Assembly (NCBI GenBank): GCA_030835385.1
Contig: JAURPI010000022.1
Coordinates: 1-64,000 of the forward strand
Reading direction: 5' to 3'
Origin: Alphaproteobacteria bacterium
GTDB taxonomy: Bacteria > Pseudomonadota > Alphaproteobacteria > Rhodospirillales > Rhodospirillaceae
DNA: 64,000 bases
The notes under the pieces: generated by a model
The model's input: the letters and a program-made list of their open reading frames with translations, nothing else
Told to the model about the DNA's origin: nothing
Databases searched by the model: none
Program-made: the position numbers and the translations under genes
Shown here: positions 56,800 through 64,000 of the stretch, one piece after another
Layout of the letters: the number at the start of each line of letters is the position of its first letter
Position numbering within the stretch: the first letter of the stretch is position 1

Positions 56800-58032
56800 T
56801 TAGTCCTTCGCTACCGCTGCTGTCCTGCGGTCCAGATCTGTTTGGCCATCATTCAAGCCGAACAACTGTTTGCCCCAAAGCGTTGCGTTCTTATCCCAAG
56901 ATAGGGCGCCATGGGCTGCGCCTGACAAAGTATCTGAGAAGGATGTGTGCGCCGGGTTGCTGTCATTCATGCCGCCTGCGCCCATGGATTCAATCACGCG
57001 TGACGCCGCGCGTTTGGATAGGGTGGCGACGTAAGCGCAGTTGCGTTTGAATTTGAGCAGTTCGTCCGGCCGAAGATTGCGGTCATCATCAGCGGCCGCC
57101 CACATATGAGCGAGGTCCGCTCTGTATATGGAATGCGCGGCATCAATTTCTGCTGACGATTCCGCCGCCCGAAGTTGCAGGCTTTGCAGCTCTGCGAGTT
57201 TAGATTTGTCCTGGCCTTTGCGACCACTCATGCCATTGATGAAGTGATCGAGTGTGCCTTTGGCGCAGCCGAGCGTAGGGATAGCCACAGAATATCCAAA
57301 GACATCAAGCATGGGCAGTTTGTAAACGGCGCTGGTGTTGAGTTTGCAGCCTGGTGAATCTTTGCTGTTCAATTCAGCGACCCGTGTCACGCGATGGGCC
57401 GGAACAAATAAATCATCGACCACAACATTGTTTGACCCGGTTCCCCGCATACCCGGTGAGAACCAGACGTCGTCAATTGTGTATTCGCCCTTCTTGAGCA
57501 GCACCATTGTCAGGTCGGGGGGGCCATCGCCGTCAAAGACCGGGGTCATTAAGGACACCCAGTCGCAATGATCAATTCCCGAGCACCACATCCATGTGCC
57601 AGAAACGATGACGCCATCGTCTTTGGGTTTACCCCCTGAGCCGGGCTGTGATGCGAAGGCTGCGCCAACCAGAGCATCGGGGTTATCGCCCCAAACTTCA
57701 TGCTGTGCATCAGGATCATATTTGCCGAGCCACCAGTTGTGACTGCCGATGATTCCGGATACCCAGCCTGTTGACCCACAATGTTTAGCCAGTTCCATGG
57801 CCACATCCGTGTGCGCGCCAAAGGGAAGCTCATAGCCGCCGAACCGTTCCGGCATGCAGGCGCGCAGAACTTTGGAGTCTACGATCTCGGCAATTGAGGC
57901 GGCTGGGACCGATCGGTTGGTAGCAGCCTTTTGGCGTCGCCCAAATATTGCCGGTCCCAAAGCTGAGGCGCGGGCAACAAGCTCCTCGGCGGTCGCACTG
58001 TCCGTGACGGTTTGGGCGGTGTCGGGGGGCAT
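56800..58032 (-). CDS. acyl-CoA dehydrogenase-fold flavin monooxygenase (PF08028), paralogue 2
   Basis: A 410-residue homologue of its two neighbours, with GGYELPFGAHTDVAMELAKH, GSTGWVSGIIGSHNWWLGKY, SGTWMWCSGIDHCDWVSLMT and GMRGTGSNNVVVDDLFVPAH. An insert (PGSGGKPKDDG) precedes the flavin-domain strand. The C-terminal extension past AHGALSWDKNATLWGKQLFG ends KD. ATG 58032 has AGGAG 12 bases upstream. The paralogues diverge clearly in the middle and C-terminal helices, so they probably have different substrates or form a hetero-oligomer rather than being recent duplicates. Confidence 0.85.
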   Translation of the reverse strand: MPPDTAQTVTDSATAEELVARASALGPAIFGRRQKAATNRSVPAASIAEIVDSKVLRACMPERFGGYELPFGAHTDVAMELAKHCGSTGWVSGIIGSHNWWLGKYDPDAQHEVWGDNPDALVGAAFASQPGSGGKPKDDGVIVSGTWMWCSGIDHCDWVSLMTPVFDGDGPPDLTMVLLKKGEYTIDDVWFSPGMRGTGSNNVVVDDLFVPAHRVTRVAELNSKDSPGCKLNTSAVYKLPMLDVFGYSVAIPTLGCAKGTLDHFINGMSGRKGQDKSKLAELQSLQLRAAESSAEIDAAHSIYRADLAHMWAAADDDRNLRPDELLKFKRNCAYVATLSKRAASRVIESMGAGGMNDSNPAHTSFSDTLSGAAHGALSWDKNATLWGKQLFGLNDGQTDLDRRTAAVAKD

Positions 58033-58117
58033 AGTGTGCGGCTCCTGAGTGGCGAAACAGAATGATCTATAATGCACCGGATGTAGCGGGATTCCCGGGG
58101 CAGGGCAACGGTTGGCG

Positions 58118-59317
58118 TTACGGTCCTAGCTTAGCTTCAGTGAGAACGCCGAGCTTGGCCATGCCATAGGGCAGAGCGCACGTGTCCCAAACCATTGATA
58201 TATGGGAGCAGGCTGCCCCAATGTCCGCATAGGCTTTATGGACAAAATTATCATCGGCCAGGCCGCGGGCTCCCATCGCTTCGGCGAGGCGCCCCGTAGC
58301 GCGTTTAGACAATTTCCCAACGTAGGACGCGTTGCGTTTGAAGCGGGCGAGTTCTTCCAGGCTTAGGGCTGGACCTCCTTGAATAGAGTCCCGGACCCGC
58401 ACCATGTCGTTTTCATAGAGAAGGCGTGCGCAGTCGATTTCCGCTGATGATTCAGAGGTTCGCATTTGTAGAGTCGCATTACCGGATACTTTTTGGGCAA
58501 AGACATCCGTGCGCGGCACCATGTCTGCCGAGAAGCTATTTAATGCACCTTCGGCCAATCCAAGCGCGGGGGCAGAGACGCAATAGTTTATTACGCCGTT
58601 CATGGGGAGGCGGTACACGCTATTGGGGTTGCCCTCGGTTCCAGGTGTGTCGAGGCCATTGATTTCGGCATGACCGATGACCCGATGTTCAGGGATAAAT
58701 GCCTCCTCGATGACGAGGTCGTTACTGCCAGTGCCACGCAAACCGACGGTGCGCCAATTGTCTTGAATTTCGTATTCTTTTTTGGGCACCAACATAAACC
58801 AAATCTCTGGTGGTTTATCTTCATACATAATCCGCCCGATGACGATACACCAATCGCAGGCATGAATACCGCTTGAGAGCAGCCACCGCCCGGAAATTTT
58901 AAATCCACCTTCGACTCGCTCAGTGGTTTGGTAGGCAGATGAAAAAGCTGAAGCGGAAATGGCGTCTGGGTTTTTGCCCCAAATGTCGTCCTGCGCGGAC
59001 GGATCGAATTTTCCGAGCATCCAGTGGTGCGTGCCGCAAACGGACACAATCCAGGCAGACGATCCGCAGTGCTTGGCAATTTCTGCACCGGCTGACGTCT
59101 GAGCGCCAAACGGTAGTTCATAGCCGCCGACGCGGGCGGGTTGGCATCCCTTGAGCAAGCCAGCGCCGACTATGTCTCCAATGGTTTCGTCTGGGATGCG
59201 TCGCAGGTCATGGGTTTTAGCGCGTCGCTCGTCCAAAGTCGGACCAATTTTACGCGCTCGTTCGACCAAGTCGTCGACCGTTACTGCTGAAGCGTCACCG
59301 CTGGCGTCCGGGGCCAT
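58118..59317 (-). CDS. acyl-CoA dehydrogenase-fold flavin monooxygenase (PF08028), paralogue 3
   Basis: A 399-residue member of the same family: GGYELPFGAQTSAGAEIAKH, GSSAWIVSVCGTHHWMLGKF, SGRWLLSSGIHACDWCIVIG and GLRGTGSNDLVIEEAFIPEH. ATG 59317 (MAPDASGDAS) has GGAG at a good distance and matches the MAPD start of paralogue 1; an ATG five codons earlier has no ribosome-binding site. Gaps of 75 and 85 bases to its neighbours on the same strand suggest one transcript. Function beyond family is not known. Confidence 0.85.
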   Translation of the reverse strand: MAPDASGDASAVTVDDLVERARKIGPTLDERRAKTHDLRRIPDETIGDIVGAGLLKGCQPARVGGYELPFGAQTSAGAEIAKHCGSSAWIVSVCGTHHWMLGKFDPSAQDDIWGKNPDAISASAFSSAYQTTERVEGGFKISGRWLLSSGIHACDWCIVIGRIMYEDKPPEIWFMLVPKKEYEIQDNWRTVGLRGTGSNDLVIEEAFIPEHRVIGHAEINGLDTPGTEGNPNSVYRLPMNGVINYCVSAPALGLAEGALNSFSADMVPRTDVFAQKVSGNATLQMRTSESSAEIDCARLLYENDMVRVRDSIQGGPALSLEELARFKRNASYVGKLSKRATGRLAEAMGARGLADDNFVHKAYADIGAACSHISMVWDTCALPYGMAKLGVLTEAKLGP

Positions 59318-59392
59318 ACCCGCAATCTCCATGTGGTCTTGATGCTAAGACGACTCTAGCGGGCGAGCCGGGTGCGGGCAAAGCGATTCGGC

Positions 59393-59800
59393 TTAAATCT
59401 GACTGAGGTGCGCCAAGTGACCGGCGTTGTCTTCCCAGTTCTGACCATCGAAGGGTTCGACCTGAATTTCGCTAAAAGTGCTTTGATCCAGGCAACGTAT
59501 GTTGACGCTGTAGCCGTCCGGATTCGAGCGCGGGACGTAAAAGGATTTCACCCCACAGGTTCTGCAGAAAAGATGTTGTGCCACACCCGTATTAAACGTG
59601 TAGGCCGTCAACGCGTCCTCTCCCTCTATTAGTCTGAACCGATCAGCCGGAACGATGAGGTGAATAAAACCCACTTTCTCACACATGGAACAATTGCAGG
59701 CTTGCGCGGTTACGGAGGCGTGGGCGACGACTTCAAACGCCACCGCGCCACAATGGCAGCCACCTTTATGCGTTATGAGAGCGCCATCTTTTTTTGCCAT
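59393..59800 (-). CDS. GFA family protein (CENP-V/Gfa-type zinc protein)
   Basis: A 135-residue protein with the GFA zinc-binding cysteine pattern: GGCHCGAVAFEV, CNCSMCEKVGF and FCRTCGVKSFYVPRSNP. The family is named after glutathione-dependent formaldehyde-activating enzyme, but most members have unproven activity. ATG 59800 starts 2 bases after the GST stop, so the two are coupled, which fits a glutathione-linked detoxification step. A longer upstream frame lies inside the GST gene and is rejected. Confidence 0.9.
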   Translation of the reverse strand: MAKKDGALITHKGGCHCGAVAFEVVAHASVTAQACNCSMCEKVGFIHLIVPADRFRLIEGEDALTAYTFNTGVAQHLFCRTCGVKSFYVPRSNPDGYSVNIRCLDQSTFSEIQVEPFDGQNWEDNAGHLAHLSQI

Positions 59801-59802
59801 AG

Positions 59803-60447
59803 TTATGGCGCGAGCCGGGCGCGCAGTTCCTCGTATGGCACCATCACATGCTCCGCATACGCTGCGTTCTCCCGCAGGCGCGCGTACCACGCCTCAACGT
59901 TGGGGATGGCCGGCCGCTCAATTTCTAACGTGAAGTAGCGATAAAATTGTGTGGCGATGGGAATGTCACCGTAGGTCAATTGATCACCGGTGATGAATGC
60001 TTGCTTGCCTAGTACTTTATCAAGCTGTGTGAAATTTTCCCCACACGCCTTGGTCAGTTTGGCGAGTAGGGCATGGTCGTGATGTTCGACCGGTGTTCGA
60101 TACAGATTCCAAAACAGTTGTATGAAATCATGCTGAAGGACCGTTTGCGCCCATTCCATCCACATATCGGCTGTTGCGCGCGGAGCGGGGTTTGAGGGCC
60201 AGAGTGATCCATCACCGTATTGGGCGGCGAGATAGCGCACAATCGCGTGGCTTTCCCAAACCGTCGCACTGTTATCTTCGAGAATGGGAATGAGACCGTG
60301 TGGATTGCGGGCTTTAATATCTGGCGAATCTAATCCGCCAAATTTTCCGCCGACGTCGATACGTTCATACTCTAGGTCAAGTTCCCCAATCGCCCACATT
60401 ACTTTTTGGACGTTTATAGAACTGGCCCTGCCCCAAATTTTCAGCAT
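59803..60447 (-). CDS. glutathione S-transferase family protein
   Basis: A 214-residue GST with the N-domain MLKIWGRASSINVQKVMWAI, the cis-Pro segment NPHGLIPILEDN, TVWESHAIVRYLA, and the helical C-domain ending with LTYGDIPIATQFYRYFTLEI and NVEAWYARL. The SINVQKV pattern is like bacterial GSTs of the Theta/Nu type, with Ser in the catalytic region. It lies between the PEP mutase-family gene (31 bases) and GFA (2 bases) in the minus-strand run. Confidence 0.9.
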   Translation of the reverse strand: MLKIWGRASSINVQKVMWAIGELDLEYERIDVGGKFGGLDSPDIKARNPHGLIPILEDNSATVWESHAIVRYLAAQYGDGSLWPSNPAPRATADMWMEWAQTVLQHDFIQLFWNLYRTPVEHHDHALLAKLTKACGENFTQLDKVLGKQAFITGDQLTYGDIPIATQFYRYFTLEIERPAIPNVEAWYARLRENAAYAEHVMVPYEELRARLAP

Positions 60448-60478
60448 GGCGTCGTGCTCCCGTTGCTATTTTTCAGCC

Positions 60479-61348
60479 TTAGCTGTTGACGGTGTCCTCA
60501 AAGGCTTTGACATCGTTCAAGCCCAACTTGGTGTTGGTTTCTTCGAGGGAGGCCATTTTATCAAGCCAGGGGCGTGAGTCGCCGGTCTCCTTGAGGTGAG
60601 CAAGAAATTCTGAGACCTGTCGCACGGCAATGCGTGAGGTGGTCGATGGCCAGATCGTGAGTTTGAAACCAATTTCTTCAAGCTCTTTGGCAGAAAGAAT
60701 TGGAGTTAGACCTGTCTCACTCATGTTTGCCATCTGAGGGCCAATATCTGCATCGCAAATCTGTTGCAGTTCTTCGAGAGATTTAGGTCCGTCGAAGAAA
60801 ATCATGTCCGCGCCTGCATCCATAAACATCTTGGCGCGGTCCATGGCCTCGTCCATGCCATGTGGGCCACGTGAATCCGTGCGGGCGATGATGAGAAGGT
60901 CAGGGTCGGTCCGTGAGGCTACGGCGGCTTTGACTTTCCGTTCAGCAACATCTCGAGGCTCAACAAACTTGCCGGCCATATGGCCACATTTTTTGGGCCA
61001 AATCTGATCTTCCAATTGCACACCTGCGACGCCGAGGGCTTCCATACCTTGGACGGTGCGTTTGACATTGGCGATGTCGCCATAGCCAGTGTCGCAATCA
61101 ACGATCAAGGGAATCTCTGTCACCTGGCGCATGGCGCGGACTGTTTCTTCCAATTCTCCGTAACCGATCAGACCAACATCGGGCACGCCATAGCGCACAC
61201 AGGCACAGCCGTAGCCGGTCATGTATCCAACATCGAATCCGGCTTGCTCGATCAACTTGAGATCCAGCGGCGTTCCCGCACCCGGGGCAACGATCATGCC
61301 GGGGGCGGTCATTAGATCTCGAAGTTTCTTGCGTTGGGGCAGACTCAT
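60479..61348 (-). CDS. isocitrate lyase/PEP mutase family enzyme
   Basis: A 290-residue TIM-barrel protein with the superfamily motifs IVAPGAGTPLDLKLIEQAGF, PLIVDCDTGYGD (metal-binding Asp residues), GVQLEDQIWPKKCGHMAGK with the catalytic Cys, and LLIIARTDSRG. It may act as a 2-methylisocitrate lyase, oxaloacetate decarboxylase or carboxyphosphonoenolpyruvate mutase-like enzyme; sequence alone does not decide. ATG 61348 has GGAG 8 bases upstream. In the monooxygenase cluster it could cleave a C-C bond in a ring-cleavage product, which is inference. Confidence 0.87.
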   Translation of the reverse strand: MSLPQRKKLRDLMTAPGMIVAPGAGTPLDLKLIEQAGFDVGYMTGYGCACVRYGVPDVGLIGYGELEETVRAMRQVTEIPLIVDCDTGYGDIANVKRTVQGMEALGVAGVQLEDQIWPKKCGHMAGKFVEPRDVAERKVKAAVASRTDPDLLIIARTDSRGPHGMDEAMDRAKMFMDAGADMIFFDGPKSLEELQQICDADIGPQMANMSETGLTPILSAKELEEIGFKLTIWPSTTSRIAVRQVSEFLAHLKETGDSRPWLDKMASLEETNTKLGLNDVKAFEDTVNS

Positions 61349-61369
61349 CAATTGTCTCCTATTGCCTTA

Positions 61370-61810
61370 TTAGGCGTTGTCAGTGACGAGGCGTTCCATG
61401 CACGCTCGCAATTCTGTCGGGATGGGTGTCGGCTTGTTGTCAGGTCGTTGGACAAAAACATGCACAAAATGTCCATTAGCGGCGCAGTCGTCGTCGCCTT
61501 CGATGAATAGTCCAACTTCGTATCGTACTGATGAATTACCGAGCTTGCCGACGCGCAAACCTGCATCGACGACTTGGGGAAATTGAATCGGCTTATGAAA
61601 CGCGCAATGGGTTTCGATGGCGAGGCCGACAATGTCACCATGCTCAAAGTCCAGCCCGCCTTCACGGATCAAGTACTCGTTTATGACTGTGTCAAAAAAT
61701 GAGTAGTACACGACGTTGTTAACGTGCTGATAAACGTCATTGTCCTTCCACCGCGTTGGGATCTGTAGGAAGTGCTTGTAAGCGGAGCGGGATTCACCGC
61801 GCTGGGTCAT
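61370..61810 (-). CDS. acyl-CoA thioesterase, 4HBT family
   Basis: A 146-residue hot-dog-fold protein with the catalytic-Asp motif WKDNDVYQHVNNVVYYSFFD, GLAIETHCAFHKPIQFPQVV and SVRYEVGLFIEGDD, matching the YbgC/4-hydroxybenzoyl-CoA thioesterase group. It probably releases CoA from a pathway intermediate. It lies 83 bases after the Tat hydrolase and 21 bases before the PEP mutase-family gene. Confidence 0.9.
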   Translation of the reverse strand: MTQRGESRSAYKHFLQIPTRWKDNDVYQHVNNVVYYSFFDTVINEYLIREGGLDFEHGDIVGLAIETHCAFHKPIQFPQVVDAGLRVGKLGNSSVRYEVGLFIEGDDDCAANGHFVHVFVQRPDNKPTPIPTELRACMERLVTDNA

Positions 61811-61893
61811 GGCTTGTTATCCTGAACGATATCGCAAGCGCCTCGTATACCGGGCGCACCCTCCGCGAGCAAGCGGCGGGTTAAAGACCGAAA

Positions 61894-62739
61894 CTAGAGT
61901 TCCGCTAAGACGTCTGCCACTTCATCAGCGTTGGTCATCATCGCGTTACGATGCCAGGGCATGGCGCGATAATCCCATTGCGGGTCATCTTTGGCGGGTC
62001 CAACCATTCCCATCGTGGTCGGGCTGTAAATCTGTCCAACACAGTGCAGATAGGTCCGGGGCACGCCTTCCCAACCACCGTTTTTCAGCTCGAGCGTATC
62101 AGACCACCCTCGTGCGGGGTGGCGTGTGATGCGGCGTTTTGCCCAGGCGATGTTCTCTTCATCGTCTGCGGGGACAATCATTTCCATAGGATATTCCTCA
62201 AAGAAATCCATCTGGTACCCGTCGACAAATTTCTCTTTTCTCTTCAGCCAGTAGTCTGAGGGTGAACCGTCTTCTTTTCTGCTTACGCCACTGACGCGGT
62301 CTCCATGCGGCACCAAGGCATCCAAAAAGACCAACCGCTTGATTCGCTTTTTCATGCGGTCGGCAACGCCTGTGATGGTCAAACCAGCGAAGGAGTGGCC
62401 GACCAAGATCACATTTTGCAATTCTTCATACTCAATGATGTTGGCAATATCCGTGACGTGAGTGTCTAAGCCGACATCAGGGCTCATGAGGTGCTTGCGG
62501 TCTCCGCACCCTGTGCAGGATGGTGCAAATACGTCATGTCCTCGGGCTGCTAGGTTGCGCCGCACATCGCGCCACTGCCATCCGCCATGCCAAGTGCCGT
62601 GGACCAAAACAAAAGCTTTGCGCCCGGCGCTGCCGGAGTCACTTGCGGCGAGGGCGGTGCTGGCTGACAGCGCCGAAGCTGCGATGCCCAAGCCACTAGC
62701 GACGGCGCGACGGGAGAGCCCTGATTTGTGAGCGGTCAT
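61894..62739 (-). CDS. Tat-exported alpha/beta hydrolase
   Basis: A 281-residue protein with a twin-arginine signal (SGLSRRAVASGLGIAAS, Arg 10-11; probable cleavage after STALA). The mature part has the FVLVHGTWHGGWQWRDV oxyanion region, the nucleophile elbow VILVGHSFAGLTITG and a C-terminal AMPWHRNAMM with the candidate His. It resembles the salicylate methylesterase/hydroxynitrile lyase-like esterase branch. ATG 62739 has AAGGA upstream. Periplasmic location is unlike the other, cytoplasmic enzymes of the run; it may process the substrate before uptake. Confidence 0.87.
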   Translation of the reverse strand: MTAHKSGLSRRAVASGLGIAASALSASTALAASDSGSAGRKAFVLVHGTWHGGWQWRDVRRNLAARGHDVFAPSCTGCGDRKHLMSPDVGLDTHVTDIANIIEYEELQNVILVGHSFAGLTITGVADRMKKRIKRLVFLDALVPHGDRVSGVSRKEDGSPSDYWLKRKEKFVDGYQMDFFEEYPMEMIVPADDEENIAWAKRRITRHPARGWSDTLELKNGGWEGVPRTYLHCVGQIYSPTTMGMVGPAKDDPQWDYRAMPWHRNAMMTNADEVADVLAEL

Positions 62740-62964
62740 GGCAGAAGTTCCTTGTTTTCTGTGGCTTTCAAAGCGAACAGGCCTTTTTTTGAGGTTTTTT
62801 GCAACCCCAGGCGACCCTTTGCCGTTAGTGGTTGGTAAGGTCGGGCGGTTCAAGGAGTTCTCAAGTGTCGCCGTCTTGACCTGCACGCTTAGTCCTCATG
62901 GACCGCTCGGCCTTGCCACCGTATCCCGGCGCTTTATGCGTCTTGTGTAAAATCGGAGGCTACA

Positions 62965-63054
62965 ATGGCCAAATATTATGCTCTCGCACTTTCACTTGCT
63001 TACCCTGCCGGCGCTGTCGCGTCTCAGCTTGGGATCACCGTCCTCGGGCTATAG
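62965..63054 (+). CDS. candidate 29-residue hydrophobic microprotein
   Basis: ATG 62965 has a near-ideal Shine-Dalgarno sequence (GGAGG, 5 bases of spacing). The 29-codon frame starts MAKYYALALSLAYPAGAVAS, continues mostly hydrophobic and ends at TAG 63052-63054; it could form one membrane helix. TAAAAT lies 9 bases before the GGAGG but I see no good -35 box. A long hairpin follows at 63083-63128. I do not recognise a family. It fills part of a 400-base gap between the Tat hydrolase and the next minus-strand gene; the rest of the gap shows nothing. Confidence 0.4.
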   Translation: MAKYYALALSLAYPAGAVASQLGITVLGL

Positions 63055-63082
63055 AGAGCCACACCAAAGTCGTACTACGCAC

Positions 63083-63128
63083 GCTTAACCTCTGCTTGGG
63101 TCTTTTGACAAGCAGAGGAGTGTTAAGC
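63083..63128. terminator. long hairpin, possible bidirectional terminator
   Basis: CCTCTGCTT (63089-63097) pairs perfectly with AAGCAGAGG (63110-63118), and outside it GCTTAA (63083-63088) pairs with TTAAGC (63123-63128). It lies between the convergent microprotein ORF and the minus-strand gene at 63139. There is no clear T-run on either side, so termination is likely but not certain. Confidence 0.45.
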
Positions 63129-63138
63129 AGTGAGGCAA

Positions 63139-63486
63139 TCAGTCTTCAAGCTCCGTGTTTTTGCCGTCACCTTTTTGTTGTAACGAGTCCAGTTCGTCTT
63201 GGACGGTTTTGAGCACACGAGCTATGTAGGCGCTGCGGCGTTCTGTACGAACTGCATTGACGTCATCTGGAATTTCGTAGTGCTCTATATCATCGACTTT
63301 AAAGAGACCGTTGCTTTCGATGAGGCGCTCTACTGTGTCGAGGCGATCTCGCGTCACCGACAGTTCACCCATGAGGGTCAGAACCATTGAAAGCAGTTTA
63401 TCTACGGTGGGGTCGGCAAAGTACTGCGGCTTTTTGCCTTTGGCTGTGCGTGGCAGTTTGATTTTCTTTTGATCATCTTTGGGCAT
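63139..63486 (-). CDS. conserved small protein of unknown function, coiled-coil rich
   Basis: A 115-residue protein with a Lys-rich N-terminus (PKDDQKKIKLPRTAKGKKPQ), a helical middle (LLSMVLTLMGELSVTRDRLD and TVERLIESNG) predicted to form a coiled coil, a DIEHYEIPDD segment and a second helix (AYIARVLKTVQDELDSLQQK). I do not recognise a named family. ATG 63486 is preferred because an AAGG lies 12 bases upstream; the ATG at 63498 has it immediately adjacent. It follows a methyltransferase gene by 44 bases and may share its transcript. Confidence 0.65.
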   Translation of the reverse strand: MPKDDQKKIKLPRTAKGKKPQYFADPTVDKLLSMVLTLMGELSVTRDRLDTVERLIESNGLFKVDDIEHYEIPDDVNAVRTERRSAYIARVLKTVQDELDSLQQKGDGKNTELED

Positions 63487-63530
63487 GGTGCGTCCCATCC
63501 TTCTTTGCAGTCGTTCTGTTGATTATCGTT

Positions 63531-64000
63531 CTATTTGATCGCCATGGTGATGGGGAATTCGAAGCCATCGTCGGCGTAAGGCGTTTGATCTTCCATCCAA
63601 AATGATCCGGCCGATTTTGGAAGAATGTTCTCATCTTTAAAGCCGGCCTTGCGGCAGAGCTCAGGCATATCCATGTCGCGCAACTGGGCGAAGAAGTGTT
63701 CGTTGTTGTTGTATATTTCCCACTCGAACAGGAACCCTTCCAGGGGTGGTTGGCCATGAGCTTGCGGCAAATCCATATGCATCATCACCCCGCCGGGCTT
63801 GAGCAAGCGGTAGGATTCATTGAAAACGTTCTGAATTGCCGTGCGTGATGTTTCGTGCAGGAGAATATGGGACATCACAATGTCGAAGCTCTCATCTTCA
63901 AAATTGGTGTGCTCCGCATTCTGCTGACTGAAATGTACGGCAGCGCCTATCGCCTCGGCGCGTGCATGACCATAACGTAGCACCGGAGCACCAACATCCA
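63531..64000 (-). CDS. class I SAM-dependent methyltransferase, 5' end outside the window
   Basis: The frame continues past the window end. The visible 155 or so residues include AVHFSQQNAEHTNFEDESFD, IVMSHILLHETS (motif IV), a RLLKPGGVMMHMDLPQAHG post-motif and a C-terminal part ending FEFPITMAIK. This is the C-terminal two thirds of a Methyltransf_11/25-type enzyme; the glycine-rich SAM loop is largely outside. The internal GTG at 63983 is not taken as a start because the similarity-like frame runs on (DVGAPVLRYGHARAEA). Confidence 0.8.
   Translation of the reverse strand, partial: DVGAPVLRYGHARAEAIGAAVHFSQQNAEHTNFEDESFDIVMSHILLHETSRTAIQNVFNESYRLLKPGGVMMHMDLPQAHGQPPLEGFLFEWEIYNNNEHFFAQLRDMDMPELCRKAGFKDENILPKSAGSFWMEDQTPYADDGFEFPITMAIK

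Noticed and set aside
62898-63212. 104-codon plus-strand frame over the microprotein region
   Set aside because: It is in a different phase from the well-supported small ORF, is Cys/Arg-rich, crosses the hairpin and runs into the opposite-strand gene.

Overview
The window is a chromosomal segment of an alphaproteobacterium. The evidence is gene order. FYDLN_acid-aroA-cmk-rpsA-ihfB, trpF-trpB-trpA-accD-folC, trxA-addA-addB-murU-amgK-tsaE-divL-ahcY and pckA-chvI-chvG-hprK-rapZ-EIIA-HPr-EI are arrangements typical of this class. The genus cannot be read from the sequence; a Rhodospirillales-like, free-living lineage is a guess. Coding density is high, start/stop overlaps of the ATGA type are common, and no rRNA, CRISPR array, complete insertion sequence or prophage was seen.

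Layout. 1-1.4 kb: tail of a FecCD-type permease, its ATPase, and a convergent, truncated and stop-interrupted BtuF-like binding-protein gene beside a tRNA-Ala. 1.7-7.1 kb: FYDLN_acid protein, aroA, cmk, rpsA, ihfB and lapA. 7.2-13.1 kb: pyrF, the trpFBA end of tryptophan synthesis, accD and folC. 13.1-23.6 kb (minus strand): trxA, a Rieske oxygenase, addAB recombination nuclease, the MurU/AmgK peptidoglycan recycling pair and tsaE. 23.7-29.2 kb: a DivL-like cell-cycle pseudokinase, a 1.8 kb insert holding two paralogous TIGR02466 oxygenase-like genes and a decayed TPR/glycosyltransferase gene, then ahcY. 29.3-38.5 kb: nitrogen-type PTS (EI, HPr, EIIA), rapZ, hprK, an AEC permease, the ChvG/ChvI acid and envelope-stress two-component system, and divergent pckA. 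38.5-45.4 kb: a periplasmic TPR protein, polA, a zinc-finger protein, an ABC ATPase overlapping a lipoprotein hydrolase, and tRNA-Arg. 45.4-48.4 kb: accessory membrane genes, a stop-interrupted phosphoesterase, DUF4399 and an odd prepilin peptidase. 48.6-55.6 kb: methyltransferase, metW-metX, hisC-tyrC, a GST, DUF2125 and a gamma-glutamylcyclotransferase. 55.6-62.7 kb: an eight-gene minus-strand run with three tandem PF08028-type flavin monooxygenase paralogues, GFA, GST, an isocitrate lyase/PEP mutase family enzyme, a thioesterase and a Tat-exported hydrolase. 62.9-64 kb: a 29-codon candidate microprotein, a small coiled-coil protein and a partial methyltransferase.

The points most worth a second look are these: the DivL-like protein carries Glu where kinases have the phosphoacceptor His and lacks most ATP-binding boxes; the insert between ahcY and divL; the eight-gene flavin-monooxygenase cluster; a small ORF with a near-ideal ribosome-binding site; and three reading frames each broken by a single, different stop codon (TGA, TAA, TAG), which could be real decay or sequence errors.
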